Positions 47,418 to 57,565 are shown, counted from the stretch's first letter. The stretch: DNA of 64,000 nt from Erythrobacter sp. SDW2 (GCF_021431965.1 NZ_CP090370.1:1364001-1428000), one strand, 5' to 3'. Numbers and translations are program-made. Notes: generated from the sequence alone by a model not told the origin.

Positions 47418-47504
47418 ATATGGGTCAGCGAGGGATTTGCTGTCCTACAGCCCCCCATCTCGCATACATAAGTCGGTCCTTCTCCCCACAGACGGACCAC
47501 CCCC

Positions 47505-48614
47505 ATGCGACCGCTCACCACCGACACCCCCACACTCCCGGCCCTCGCCGAAGCGCTCCCTGCCGACCCCGGATCGGCGTCCGGGGCAGGCGACCCCCAC
47601 ACACTCTTCACCCGCGAACGCCAAGTCGCCTTCCTCCAGGCGCTTGCCGCGTGCGGGGCGGTGCGGCGGGCTTCGGCGCAGGTCGGCATCTCCTACCGCA
47701 CAGCCTATCGCGAGCGGCGCGCCTCGGCCCCGTTCCGCCTCGCCTGGGATGCGGCGCTGCTCTCGGCCCGGGCGCTGAGCGAGGATGTGCTGGCCACCCG
47801 CGCGCTCGACGGGGTGGAGGAGATCGTCTTCTACCGCGGCGAGGAGATCGGGCGGCGGGTCCGCTACGATGCGCGCCTGCTGCTGGCGCATCTCGCCCGG
47901 CTCGACCGGCTGACCGAGGACGCCCGCACCCGCGCCTTTGCCGAGGATTACGAGGGCGCGCTGGAACGCTTTGCCGCCGGGACCGACGATCCCGCCCCGG
48001 TGTGCGAGGACTGCGGGGTGGCGCTTCCTGTGGGTAGCGTCCCCGCGCAGGCGGGGACCTCGGGCGGCAGCGAGCCATCTCCTAAGGCCCCTGCCTTCGC
48101 AGGGGGGCGCAGTTCTTCCTCAGGACTGTGTGACAAGTGTGACATCCCGCCGGCGGAGACGGCCATAAAGCGGGCTTCCACGAACCCGCCCGGGGCGCTC
48201 GATGCGGCGCGGGAGGCGGCGCTCGCGGCCATCCCCTGCGACTGCCCCGGCGCGCAGCTCGGCACCGATCGCGGCGCGCCGCACTGGCGCATGGGGGCCG
48301 GCGGGCCGGAGCCGGTCTGCAACTCCGACGGCCGCGGTCCGTGCTGCGCCGATCCGCGCTGGCCCGATTGCCGCGACTGCCCGCACTATCCCCCGGTCGA
48401 CCGGCTCGAGCACGCCATGGCCGAGGCCCGCCCCGCCGATGCGCCCGAGCTGTGGCGGCTGGGCGAGGAGCGCGCGGTGGAGGCGTGCCAAGTCGAGGCC
48501 TTCCTCGCCGGGGATTCCGAGTGGTGGCGCGTGGGCGCGGACCAGGTCCGCTACCGCCGCGATGGCGAGGACGGCGGGTGGTATCCCGAGGACGAGTTCG
48601 AGGATGCGGCGTGA
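47505..48614 (+). CDS. HTH-containing hypothetical protein with palindromic insertion
   Basis: A 369-aa protein. The N-terminal region (about residues 35-85, RQVAFLQALAACGAVRRASAQVG) has a helix-turn-helix pattern as in terminase small subunits. A C-terminal region carries several Cys pairs (CDCPG, CCADPRWPDCRDC) that may bind zinc. Residues about 178-202 (SVPAQAGTSGG...KAPAFAGG) come from a palindromic element at 48037-48110 and read through in frame. A cysteine pair CEDCG sits just before it. Function is unknown. Confidence 0.6.
   Translation: MRPLTTDTPTLPALAEALPADPGSASGAGDPHTLFTRERQVAFLQALAACGAVRRASAQVGISYRTAYRERRASAPFRLAWDAALLSARALSEDVLATRALDGVEEIVFYRGEEIGRRVRYDARLLLAHLARLDRLTEDARTRAFAEDYEGALERFAAGTDDPAPVCEDCGVALPVGSVPAQAGTSGGSEPSPKAPAFAGGRSSSSGLCDKCDIPPAETAIKRASTNPPGALDAAREAALAAIPCDCPGAQLGTDRGAPHWRMGAGGPEPVCNSDGRGPCCADPRWPDCRDCPHYPPVDRLEHAMAEARPADAPELWRLGEERAVEACQVEAFLAGDSEWWRVGADQVRYRRDGEDGGWYPEDEFEDAA
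48037..48110. repeat. Palindromic element in frame inside the gene at 47505
   Basis: Hairpins TCCCCGC-gcag-GCGGGGA (48040-48057) and CCCCTGC-cttc-GCAGGGG (48088-48105) lie around a CCTCGGG...CCTAAGG centre. The reverse strand matches the GIY-YIG-side element 21906-21984 (GAGGTCCCCGCCTGCGCGGG). Confidence 0.88.
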
Positions 48615-48819
48615 GTGTGCGCCGGCGGCGAGGGCATGGCGCGGCCGCGCGGGACGCCGGGCGCGAACGGGCATCCCCAACACAGGGTTAGCGGGCATGC
48701 TTAACACCGCCCTGCAAATGGCGCTTGCGTCCAATTCGCGGGGATTGGGGCGCGGTATCAGCGGCTTGTACAAACGCGACACGGCCCCGGTCCGGGGCTG
48801 CGCTGCAGGGAGAGTCCAC

Positions 48820-49041
48820 TTGAACACCACCAGTATGCCTTGCCCCGTGTGCAAGGCGCCGATGGCTTTCGAACTGCAGGGGTTGCTGGCCGGCGAGAAC
48901 GCCGAATGCGGCATCTGCGGCACCGCGCTCTCGATCCAGCCGGGCGAAAGCATCCGCGCGGCGATGGAGCGGTTCGGCGCGGCGCGGGAGGAGGTCCAGC
49001 AAGTGATCGGCGGGCGCAAGCGCCGGGGGCAGGTGCGCTGA
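48820..49041 (+). CDS. Small zinc-ribbon protein
   Basis: A 73-aa protein with two CxxC pairs, C8/C11 (CPVC) and C30/C33 (CGIC), so a zinc ribbon; a helical basic tail follows. TTG 48820 is preferred to ATG 48835 because GGGAG at 48809-48813 suits it. The gene is single and its partner is unknown. Confidence 0.6.
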   Translation: MNTTSMPCPVCKAPMAFELQGLLAGENAECGICGTALSIQPGESIRAAMERFGAAREEVQQVIGGRKRRGQVR

Positions 49042-49108
49042 CCTTGCGAAGTCGGCACGCTTGCGGCACAGGTCGGGGCGAGATGCAACCCTGAGGGAAT
49101 GCCCCGAG

Positions 49109-49747
49109 ATGGCCGCTACCAGGACCACCGCCAATCGCAGCTTCGACGTGAAGCCGCTGTTCGCCGAGCCCTACTTCGTGATGAACATCGCCGATGCGAT
49201 CAGCCCGAAGCAGGTCAGGTTCATCCAGTCGCTCAAGATGAACACCAACCAGGTCAACCAGATCTCGGACGAGCTCTACCTGTTCGCGCGGCCCGAAATG
49301 AAGAGCATCGCCGAAGCGGTGCAGCAGGGGCTCGACACCTACACCAGCGAAGTGATGGGCATCGCCCAGCGGCTGGAAGTGACGCAAAGCTGGGCGCTGA
49401 TGAACCCTCCAGGGGTGGGGATGCACGGGCACACGCACTCGAACTCGATGATCTCGGGCTCGCTCTACTACACCGACATGCCCGATCCGCCGGGCAACAT
49501 GATCTTCGAACGCTTCAACAGCTATCGCCAGATCGAGCTGGGCATCGATGCGAGGAAACAGAACATCTACAACGCGCCGCGCAACGCGGTGGTGCCGAAG
49601 AAGGGCGACCTCGTGCTCTTCTCCAGCTCGCTGCAGCACTATGTGGAAGTGAACAACTCGAATGAGAACCGCTATTCGATCGCCTTCAACACCTTCGTGC
49701 GCGGGACGATCGGCAGTTTCCGGGATGTGAGCGAATTGAAGCTTTAA
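49109..49747 (+). CDS. Putative 2OG-Fe(II) oxygenase
   Basis: A 212-aa protein resembling the TIGR02466 group of 2-oxoglutarate/iron oxygenases. An HGHTHSN segment (about residue 110) and a later HYVEVNNSNENRYSIAFN segment (distal His and the arginine contacting 2OG) give the metal and cosubstrate pattern on a double-stranded beta-helix. ATG 49109 is preferred; the in-frame extension upstream is low-complexity. Its last four bases overlap the convergent rlpA. Confidence 0.82.
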   Translation: MAATRTTANRSFDVKPLFAEPYFVMNIADAISPKQVRFIQSLKMNTNQVNQISDELYLFARPEMKSIAEAVQQGLDTYTSEVMGIAQRLEVTQSWALMNPPGVGMHGHTHSNSMISGSLYYTDMPDPPGNMIFERFNSYRQIELGIDARKQNIYNAPRNAVVPKKGDLVLFSSSLQHYVEVNNSNENRYSIAFNTFVRGTIGSFRDVSELKL

Positions 49748-50268
49748 GCTTCGATCAGTTCGAGTTCGACCGTGCCATGACCGGCACGGACGATGCCGAT
49801 CTCCTCGGCCGCGGCGCGAGAGAGGTCGATGGTGCGGCCCTTGGTGAACGGGCCACGGTCGTTGATGCGAACGATGACCGACTGGCCGGTGCGCGGGTTG
49901 GTCACGCGAACCATGGAGCCGAAACGCAGAGTCCGGTGGGCGGCGGTCAAGGCGCCGTTGTCGAAGATCTCGCCGCTCGCCGTACGGCGGCCGTGGAACT
50001 TGCTGGCGTAGTAGGAGGCGATGCCGGTGCCCAAGGAGCGAGTGGTCGGCTCCGCCTCGACCGGCGGTTCGAAAGTCTCGAGATCGACCGCTTCGGGCGA
50101 GGGTTCGGCGGGGACGGGAAGCTCTTCGAAGGCTTCGAAACCGGCGACGAATTCGGCACCCATTGCACCTGTTGCGGGGGTCGAAGCCTGCGCCGGAAGT
50201 GCCAGCAGCACCGCCATTGCCGTGGCCGATACGGCCCGCCATGGCTTCAAGAGTGTCCTTTCAGACAT
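49744..50268 (-). CDS. rlpA: RlpA-family septal ring lipoprotein-like protein
   Basis: A 174-aa exported protein. The signal peptide ends near LPAQAS (residue about 28), followed by an acidic Pro/Glu linker and the double-psi beta-barrel domain (about 80-174): GIASYYASKFHGRRTASGE and INDRGPFTKGRTIDLS, the classical RlpA blocks with the catalytic Asp in NDRGPF. There is no lipobox and no SPOR domain, so it is shorter than E. coli RlpA. Confidence 0.88.
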   Translation of the reverse strand: MSERTLLKPWRAVSATAMAVLLALPAQASTPATGAMGAEFVAGFEAFEELPVPAEPSPEAVDLETFEPPVEAEPTTRSLGTGIASYYASKFHGRRTASGEIFDNGALTAAHRTLRFGSMVRVTNPRTGQSVIVRINDRGPFTKGRTIDLSRAAAEEIGIVRAGHGTVELELIEA

Positions 50269-51173
50269 GGCAGGGCGCTTAGCCGCAGGGTTCCTAAAAG
50301 AGTAGTTACCCGCCCCGATTTGGCCGTATTTCCGGCTCGACTCACCCCGGAATGCCCGCCACATGCGACGAACCGTTCTGTCCTACACAGCTTGTAACAG
50401 GGTATGGAGCGCAAATCGGGTGCGATTGCCGCCGGTTCGTCGAGAGAATGAGAGTGATGCCAAATTGGTGATTCCCAATGCAAATGGGGCCGGCATTGCT
50501 GCCGACCCCACTCTCACCAGCGCGTGGTCTTCCTTCTGCTTCCCGCCCGAGGGCGTTCCGTTTCCGGAAGCGCTTGGCGCCCGATGTCTTTCCGCGTGCC
50601 CGAAGGCCCGCGTTCTGTCACCGGCGCTCGCGCCGGCATCCGGTTCCATCGTTGGAAGGTCTGCTATCCCGGGCCTAAACCCGTTCCTGCCAACCTTGGG
50701 CTCCATCGATTTCCCCGCAGCCGTTCGATCCCTTGATGGCCGTTCCTTCAGGTTCCCTTTGGCCGAAGCCTCCGTTTCCCTTCATTCGCGACCGGTCTCT
50801 CCCGGCCGTGTCAGCGAACTTCCGCATCCTGGTCATCAGGAGGGCTTGCGTCTGGCCGAAGCCTTCTGCAAGCAACCCTCGCAAGTCGCGGGGACAGTCG
50901 CTGGCACATCGGTTGTTCTGGAAATTCTCTGGTTTTTCAATCCTTTCGGATGAGAAACCTGAAGTCTTCCGTCCCTCTCGATGAATTGAAACTGCGCCGC
51001 CAGACCGATTCTGGCAACTGCCGCAAGAGTGACTTTTCCACTTTTCCCCGATTCACCTGTGGACGACAGTGGATAACTCAACCACTCGTCGATTCATTGC
51101 GAAAGTTTCGCACCCACTCGGCCAATAACTACCAATGTTGCGCTGCAGCATCCGGTCTTGCAGTGAATTCGGC
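50269..51173. other. 905-base gap with palindromes and DnaA-box-like sites
   Basis: No gene is convincing here. CGACGAACCG (50366-50375) and CGGTTCGTCG (50433-50442) form a perfect 10-base inverted repeat around a 57-base centre. TTTTCCAC (51034), TGTGGACG (51058) and AGTGGATAA (51068, reverse TTATCCACT) resemble DnaA boxes, followed by the palindrome TGCGAAA-g-TTTCGCA (51098-51112). A regulatory RNA or a replication-related site is possible. Confidence 0.4.
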
Positions 51174-52388
<1,215 letters not shown>

Positions 52389-52496
52389 TCGGGGTACTCC
52401 TTGATTGCGCGCGCGCCTAGCAACGGGGCGGGAGTGGGGCAATCATGAATGGGCCATTGTCTGGTCCCGGCAGGCGATCGGGAAGCTCGTCGAAGG

Positions 52497-53045
52497 CTAG
52501 GGGCGGGCGGACAGTTGGCGAACGAGCTTCAGCAGTTCTTCCTGCTGGGCGATTATCGTTTCGTGTTGCTCGCCGCGCAGTTTGTCGAGCTTTTGCTGCA
52601 TGGCCATGATCTCGATCTCAGAACGCAAATTGACCTCGTAGTCATGCGCGGCAGCAATGCGGTCTTTCTCGGCCTGGCGGTTCTGGCTCATCATGATTAC
52701 CGGGGCTTGGATCGCCGCGAGCATGGAGAGTATCAGGTTGAGGAAAATGTATGGGTAGGGGTCGAAGGCTTCGCTGCTGCTCAGAACGATCGTGTTGAGG
52801 CCGGTCCAGCCGACAAGGAACAGGAAGAACAGCCCGATAAACAGCCAGGATCCACCCACCCGCGCGACCGAGTCTGCCAGCCGGTCGCCAAAGCTGTCTT
52901 CGCGTCCCGCCAGTTCGTGCGCATCCTGACTGATCGGCTGGCGATCCTCGATCCCCTCTATGACCCGCCGGTGCCCGGCATCGCTGGGGCGATCACCAAG
53001 ATATTCGCGGGCAAGGTCAAGCGTCAGGCGTTTGCTGCTGGGCAT
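52497..53045 (-). CDS. DUF1003 membrane protein
   Basis: A 182-aa protein. The DUF1003 pattern is clear: FGDRLADSVARVGGSWLFIG, a hydrophobic pair of helices (about 62-85 and 95-115) separated by DPYPYIFLNLILSMLAAIQAP, and a C-terminal coiled-coil (EIEIMAMQQKLDKLR). Members are inner-membrane proteins of unknown function. It is probably co-transcribed with the methyltransferase upstream. Confidence 0.87.
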   Translation of the reverse strand: MPSSKRLTLDLAREYLGDRPSDAGHRRVIEGIEDRQPISQDAHELAGREDSFGDRLADSVARVGGSWLFIGLFFLFLVGWTGLNTIVLSSSEAFDPYPYIFLNLILSMLAAIQAPVIMMSQNRQAEKDRIAAAHDYEVNLRSEIEIMAMQQKLDKLRGEQHETIIAQQEELLKLVRQLSARP

Positions 53046-53103
53046 CGAAGTACCTCCTGTTCCGGGGCAAGGCGATATCCATGCACCTGAAAGGCGGCTC
53101 TCC

Positions 53104-54360
53104 TCAAGCGGGCAAGCGAGTTTCCAGCGTGCGCTCGCCGTCGGCGATGTAATCGCGGGTCAGCGGCAAGGCGCGCCGACTGCGGGCAAACTGGATCTGG
53201 TAGTTGCACAGTCCGCCATGCTCGAAGGCGGCAGTCGCGCCAGCGAGGTAGAAAGTCCACATCCGGAAGAAGCGCTCGTCATGAAGGGCAATGATGGCCT
53301 CGCGGTGCTCGAGGCAGCGCCGATACCACTCGCGCAGCGTGTAGGCATAGTGCAGCCGCAAGGTTTCGACGTCGGTCGCGATCAGCCGCACCTTCTCGCT
53401 TGCGGCGACTGTCTCGCTCAGGGCCGGGATGTAGCCACCGGGGAAGATGTACTTGCGGGTAAAGGCATCGGTTGTTCCGGGTCCGCCCATACGCCCGATG
53501 GTGTGGAGAAGCATTACGCCGTCATCCGCCAGCATCGTGGCGCAAGCTTCGAAAAAGGTTTCGAATTGTGGCCGCCCGACATGCTCGAACATGCCGACCG
53601 AGACGATCCGGTCGAACCGGCGCCCCGCCTTGGCGAAGTCCCGATAGTCTTCCAGCTCGATGCTGACCTTGTCCGCGACCCCCGCTGCGGCCACCCGCTC
53701 GCGTGCCAGTGCGAGCTGCTCTTCCGACAGGGTAATCCCGGTGACGGTGACATCGAAATGCTGCGCCAGATAAATCGCCATCCCGCCCCAGCCGCACCCT
53801 ATGTCGAGAACGCTGTCGCCCGGTTCGAGCGCTAGCTTTGCCGCGATGTGGGCAAGTTTTGCCTCCTGCGCTTCGCCCAGGGACAAGTCCGCGCGCGGCC
53901 AATAGGCGCAGCTGTATTGCATGTGTTCGCGGTCGAGCATCAGCCGGTAAAGATCGTTGCCGATGTCGTAATGGTGCGCCACGTTGCTCTTGGAGCCGAC
54001 GCGGTTGTTGACCTGCTCCAGCGCAAAGGCAGCCCTGTTGCGGAGCCGCTTGAGAGTGCTCGGGCGGCCAAAGTTGCCGCCCTTGTCCCACGGAGCGTTT
54101 GCCCGCAGCAGTTCGACGAGTTCCATGATGCCGCCCTCTTCGACGAGCAGCCTGCCATCCATGAAGGCTTCAGCCGCCCCGAGCCTCGGATCGAACACTA
54201 TGTCGCGCGGGACCCGGTCGTCGGTGAAGCGGATCACGACGTCGGGAAGTCCTTCGGCGGCGGTGCCATAAGTCAGGGCGCAGCCATCGGCGTAAACCAC
54301 GCCAAGGCGGCCCTGCTTCACGGTTGAGGTGAGGAAGCGGTCGAGAAGGGTCTTGCTCAT
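53104..54360 (-). CDS. cfa: Cyclopropane-fatty-acyl-phospholipid synthase family methyltransferase
   Basis: A 418-aa SAM enzyme that adds a methylene bridge across double bonds of membrane phospholipids. The SAM motif VLDIGCGWGGMA and the SVGMFEHVG segment are present, and the N-terminal third is the lipid-binding part. A clear GGAG-type site precedes ATG 54360. Specificity within the family (cyclopropane, methyl or other) cannot be told from sequence. Confidence 0.9.
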   Translation of the reverse strand: MSKTLLDRFLTSTVKQGRLGVVYADGCALTYGTAAEGLPDVVIRFTDDRVPRDIVFDPRLGAAEAFMDGRLLVEEGGIMELVELLRANAPWDKGGNFGRPSTLKRLRNRAAFALEQVNNRVGSKSNVAHHYDIGNDLYRLMLDREHMQYSCAYWPRADLSLGEAQEAKLAHIAAKLALEPGDSVLDIGCGWGGMAIYLAQHFDVTVTGITLSEEQLALARERVAAAGVADKVSIELEDYRDFAKAGRRFDRIVSVGMFEHVGRPQFETFFEACATMLADDGVMLLHTIGRMGGPGTTDAFTRKYIFPGGYIPALSETVAASEKVRLIATDVETLRLHYAYTLREWYRRCLEHREAIIALHDERFFRMWTFYLAGATAAFEHGGLCNYQIQFARSRRALPLTRDYIADGERTLETRLPA

Positions 54361-54430
54361 GCGTTCTCCTTCGTGGCTTGAATTAACGCTCTCGGTTTGT
54401 GTCCGCCGATGTTTCGGCTAGCTTGCCGGA

Positions 54431-54871
54431 ATGACTGAAGCGAAGACCCAGATCACCGGGGTGGATCCCGCCGATTTCATTGCGAACGTCGAACCCGAGC
54501 GACGGCGTGAAGAGGCGAACGTGCTCGACGCGATGTTTCGTCGGGTGACCGGCGAGTCCCCGCGCATGTGGGGAACGACCATCATCGGCTACGGCCAATA
54601 CCGCACCACCTATGCCAGCGGACGGGAGGTCCACTGGATGCGAACCGGTTTCAGTCCGCGCAAGGCCAAACTCTCGCTCTACCTCATGGGTGGCTATTGC
54701 GACGAGATGGCGGGCAAGCACCGGGACGCGCTCCTTGCGCAGTTGGGAAAGCATTCGAGGGGCCAGAGCTGTCTTTACATCAACAAGCTGGCCGACGTCG
54801 ACATGGGCGTTCTGGAAGAGTTGCTTCTGGCCGACTGGCAAGCGATGTCGCGACTGTTCCCCGAGGACTAG
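54431..54871 (+). CDS. DUF1801 domain protein
   Basis: A 146-aa cytosolic protein with the DUF1801 (YdhG-like) pattern: a short helical N-terminus, MWGTTIIGYGQYR, FSPRKAKLSLYLMG and SCLYINKLADVDMGVLEEL. Function is unknown. It converges with the Mo-enzyme gene, overlapping by four bases at the ends. Confidence 0.85.
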   Translation: MTEAKTQITGVDPADFIANVEPERRREEANVLDAMFRRVTGESPRMWGTTIIGYGQYRTTYASGREVHWMRTGFSPRKAKLSLYLMGGYCDEMAGKHRDALLAQLGKHSRGQSCLYINKLADVDMGVLEELLLADWQAMSRLFPED

Positions 54872-55620
54872 ACCCCGGCATACCACTGATATCCGGCGCG
54901 GTCCTCCCAATAGCCGCCCTTGCCTTCGCCAATCGCATCAAGACTGTCGACCACTTCGATGGCGGTGAGATACTTTGCGTGCTTGTAGCCCAGCTGCCGC
55001 TCGATCCGCATGCGCAAGGGGGCACCATTCTTCACTTCCAGGGGTTCGCCGTTCAGCAGGTGCGCGATGATCGTCTGCGGGTGATAGGCATCGACCATGT
55101 CGATGCTCTCGTAATAGTCTCCGCCGTTGAGCGTGTCGGCACAGCGGAACACGATGAAGCGGGCCGTGTCCTTCACGCCTGCGGCTTCGAGGATGACTCC
55201 CAGTTGGGGACCAGTCCATTCCCCGATAGCGCTCCAGCCCTCGACGCAGTCATGGCGGGTGATCTGGGTGCGCTGCGGCAGCTTGCGGATATTGTCCAGC
55301 GACAGCGACAACGGCGTGTCGACCAGTCCGCGCACTTCCAGAGTCCAATTCGTAAAGCCATTGGCGACGGCTGCGGTGTAGGAAGGCCTGGCCGGATCGG
55401 TTGTGCCGTTGCCGCGAAAGTCGGGAGAGATATCGGCCTTGGAGTATTCCTTGGCGAGGCCCATCCGCCCGCCCAGCAGGCGATTGGCACCCATGTGCCA
55501 GCGCTCGGCCGCATCGAACAGCGATTGGCCTGCGCCTGATCCGGCGATTTTCTGGCAACCGGCCACGACCAAAGCGCCTATGGCTGCCAGCATCCCGCGC
55601 CGTTTGAGGTGCATGCTCAT
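54868..55620 (-). CDS. Molybdopterin-dependent oxidoreductase (MsrP/YedY-like)
   Basis: A 250-aa protein with a signal peptide that is also a lipobox candidate (LVVAGC, Cys 22) and the sulfite-oxidase-like molybdopterin domain. Cys 125 in TRHDCVEGW is the molybdenum ligand. The RxRIERQLGYKHAKYL block lies near the end. It lacks a typical twin-arginine motif, having only KRRG. It shares an ATGA overlap with a cytochrome b gene, which suggests an electron-transfer pair comparable to MsrPQ, but the partner is a different b-type cytochrome. Confidence 0.88.
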   Translation of the reverse strand: MSMHLKRRGMLAAIGALVVAGCQKIAGSGAGQSLFDAAERWHMGANRLLGGRMGLAKEYSKADISPDFRGNGTTDPARPSYTAAVANGFTNWTLEVRGLVDTPLSLSLDNIRKLPQRTQITRHDCVEGWSAIGEWTGPQLGVILEAAGVKDTARFIVFRCADTLNGGDYYESIDMVDAYHPQTIIAHLLNGEPLEVKNGAPLRMRIERQLGYKHAKYLTAIEVVDSLDAIGEGKGGYWEDRAGYQWYAGV

Positions 55621-56291
55621 GCTCTCCCTCCCGTAATCATGTCGCGCAGCTGCTGGAGCGGCTTGTGGACGAAAACCAGCAGCACGTGAACGATGAAGAA
55701 CCCGGCGATGGCGAAGGCGAAGATGAAATGCAGGCTGCGCGCGCTCTGTCGCCCACCGACCAGATCTGTGAACCAGCCCCAGCTGGGCGACATGCCGGGA
55801 CTGATGGCCATGCCGGTGAAGACCATCATCGGCAGGAATATGCCGAGCACGACGCCGTAGCTGAACTTCTGCAGGAAGTTGAACTTGCCGCCACCCTCTT
55901 CTTTGGCATGCTCGAAGTTGAACTTCGCATGCTGGACGATGTCGTGCCAGATGGCGGCGGGCCTCCATTCCTTGCGGGTGGTGACCAGGTCGCGCTTGAA
56001 GTGTCCGTTCACCAGCATCGCCAGCCACATCACCAGCAGCATGACGGAAAAAGGCCAGGCCATGAGGATATGCCAGTCCCGTGCTCCGGCGAGGTCATAC
56101 CGTCCCGGGATCGTCATCCAATAGGGGAACTTGGGCACCAGCAGCCAGGCATCTGCGCGGGCGAAGCCCCATTCGCCCCAATATAAACGCGGATGGGCAT
56201 TCGAGATCCCGAGACCGCTCATGAACAGGATCACCACGCAGACGAGGTTGGTCCAGTGCCACAGGCGGGTGACGAGCGCATGTTTCCTCAT
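55617..56291 (-). CDS. Cytochrome b561-type membrane protein
   Basis: A 224-aa inner-membrane cytochrome b with four to five helices. Candidate haem histidines are in RLWHWTN, RDWHILMAW and FIVHVLLVFVH. It is the electron donor type found beside MsrP-like Mo enzymes and Ni-Fe hydrogenases. It ends inside the start of the Mo gene and starts just upstream of the SDR stop, so the three genes are one unit. Confidence 0.88.
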   Translation of the reverse strand: MRKHALVTRLWHWTNLVCVVILFMSGLGISNAHPRLYWGEWGFARADAWLLVPKFPYWMTIPGRYDLAGARDWHILMAWPFSVMLLVMWLAMLVNGHFKRDLVTTRKEWRPAAIWHDIVQHAKFNFEHAKEEGGGKFNFLQKFSYGVVLGIFLPMMVFTGMAISPGMSPSWGWFTDLVGGRQSARSLHFIFAFAIAGFFIVHVLLVFVHKPLQQLRDMITGGRA

Positions 56292-57073
56292 CGGCCGGCC
56301 CCTTCCCGTGCCAGGTAGATTACATCGCGGTCCTGACTGAGCAGATGCTGGCCGCTGTCGATGAACAGCGTCTCGCCGCTGGCCAGCTCGCCGCGACTGA
56401 GGAACAGCGCCGCTTCCGCGATCTCGGATGCGCCCGTCTTGCGGCCGAGCAGGTTGAGGACGTGCGACTTCTCGACTTCTTCCTCGGCCTGGTCGTGGCT
56501 GGCGAGGATCGCTCCCGGGGCCAGTCCATAAACGCGGTCGCGCGGGTCGACCTGCGCCTTCGCCAGCATTCGGATTGCGCCATCCACGGCGTGCTTGCTC
56601 ATGGTGTAGCTGAAGAAGTCCGGATTTGAGTTGGCCAGTTTCTGGTCGGTCAGCTGGATCACGCGTTTCCCCCCGCCTGCTTTCGCCAATTGCAAGAACG
56701 CCATCGCCATCGCGGCGGGGCTTTGCGCGTTGACACGCGATGCGGTGCTATACGTGGCGGGATCGATCCCGGTTACAGTGTCATACTCGAAAACCGAGGC
56801 GTTGTTTACCAGCACCCGCCAATCCGGCAGGCGGGCCGCCAATTGCTCGATCATTTGCACCGAGGCGACGGGATCCAGCAGGTCGCATTCGACCGTCTCT
56901 GCCGAAAGGAGCGTGTTTGCCAGCGCCTCCGCTTCGTCAGCGCTGCCGTGATAGTGGATGATGACATGCCAACCGGCCTCCCCAAAAGCGTGCGCGATGG
57001 TGGCACCGATCCGCCTGGCGGCGCCGGTGACGAGGGCGGCGGGTTTAGGTTCTTGCTGGTTCACATCCACCAT
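56288..57073 (-). CDS. Short-chain dehydrogenase, pteridine-reductase-like
   Basis: A 261-aa NAD(P)H enzyme. It has the TGAARRIGA cofactor motif (about residues 16-24), the NNAS motif, and the SYTMSKHA catalytic Tyr-Lys segment. The TGAxRIG pattern is typical of PTR1/FolM-type pteridine reductases. ATG 57073 is preferred over an upstream in-frame codon. It may supply reduced pterin to the neighbouring Mo enzyme system, but this is only inference. Confidence 0.8.
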   Translation of the reverse strand: MVDVNQQEPKPAALVTGAARRIGATIAHAFGEAGWHVIIHYHGSADEAEALANTLLSAETVECDLLDPVASVQMIEQLAARLPDWRVLVNNASVFEYDTVTGIDPATYSTASRVNAQSPAAMAMAFLQLAKAGGGKRVIQLTDQKLANSNPDFFSYTMSKHAVDGAIRMLAKAQVDPRDRVYGLAPGAILASHDQAEEEVEKSHVLNLLGRKTGASEIAEAALFLSRGELASGETLFIDSGQHLLSQDRDVIYLAREGAGR

Positions 57074-57113
57074 CAACCACGGACTGGCGGGAGAGGGAAG
57101 GGGCAACGCGCGC

Positions 57114-57150
57114 AAAAAAGGCGCGCCGCCCCGGATGGAGCGACGCGCCC
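57114..57150 (-). terminator. Rho-independent terminator, minus strand
   Basis: On the minus strand GGCGCG pairs with CGCGCC and is followed by TTTTTT (57119-57114). It ends the glycine-zipper gene and lies upstream of the SDR start. Confidence 0.7.
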
Positions 57151-57172
57151 GGTTACCCTCTCCAGGGTTCGA

Positions 57173-57565
57173 TCAGCGGCAGCTGATCGAGCCGCGGTCG
57201 ATCTCGCGGCCCAGCAGTCCGCCGACAACGCCGCCAAGAATGGCGCCTACCGTGCGGTCGCCGCGGCCGGCGATCTCGGCGCCGGCCAGGGCACCGACAC
57301 CGGCGCCGATGACGAGGCCGGTGGTGCCATTGTCACGGCGGCAGTAGTAGCGACCATCGTCGCCCCGCCAGACATAGGACTGGCGCGTGATGCGGCGCGG
57401 TTTGATATACCGTCCGCGATCATCGTAAATCCGGGCGCGCTCGTAACTGCGTTCCTTGGCTCGCTTGCCATAGGCCGGGGCCCATGACGGTGGGTCGGCC
57501 ATGGCCGGGGTCGCGACGGGAAGGGTCATCGCGGCGGCGGCAATGACAAGAGCTGTCTTCTTCAT
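57173..57565 (-). CDS. Exported glycine-zipper protein
   Basis: A 130-aa protein with a signal peptide (cut after PAMA, residue about 24), an Arg/Tyr-rich central segment (YVWRGDDGRYYCRRDNG), and a C-terminal glycine zipper GAGVGALAGAEIAG...GGVVGGLLG resembling Rickettsia 17-kDa-antigen-type outer-membrane proteins. Two cysteines are present (YYCRR and SISCR). ATG 57565 has GAAAGGAGC upstream. Confidence 0.78.
   Translation of the reverse strand: MKKTALVIAAAAMTLPVATPAMADPPSWAPAYGKRAKERSYERARIYDDRGRYIKPRRITRQSYVWRGDDGRYYCRRDNGTTGLVIGAGVGALAGAEIAGRGDRTVGAILGGVVGGLLGREIDRGSISCR

Noticed and set aside
50366-50442. A tRNA gene in the gap before argG
   Set aside because: The inverted repeat does not fold as a tRNA; no T-loop GGTTCGAxTCC or CCA is present.
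50383-50706. A 107-aa minus-strand frame opposite the previous one
   Set aside because: Same reasons; no ribosome site, and its opening residues are not conserved-looking.
50363-50953. A 196-aa open frame in the gap before argG
   Set aside because: No signal peptide, no ribosome site and no recognisable domain; it overlaps a palindrome and has low-complexity Pro/Ser/Leu content. It may still be real, but I cannot support it.
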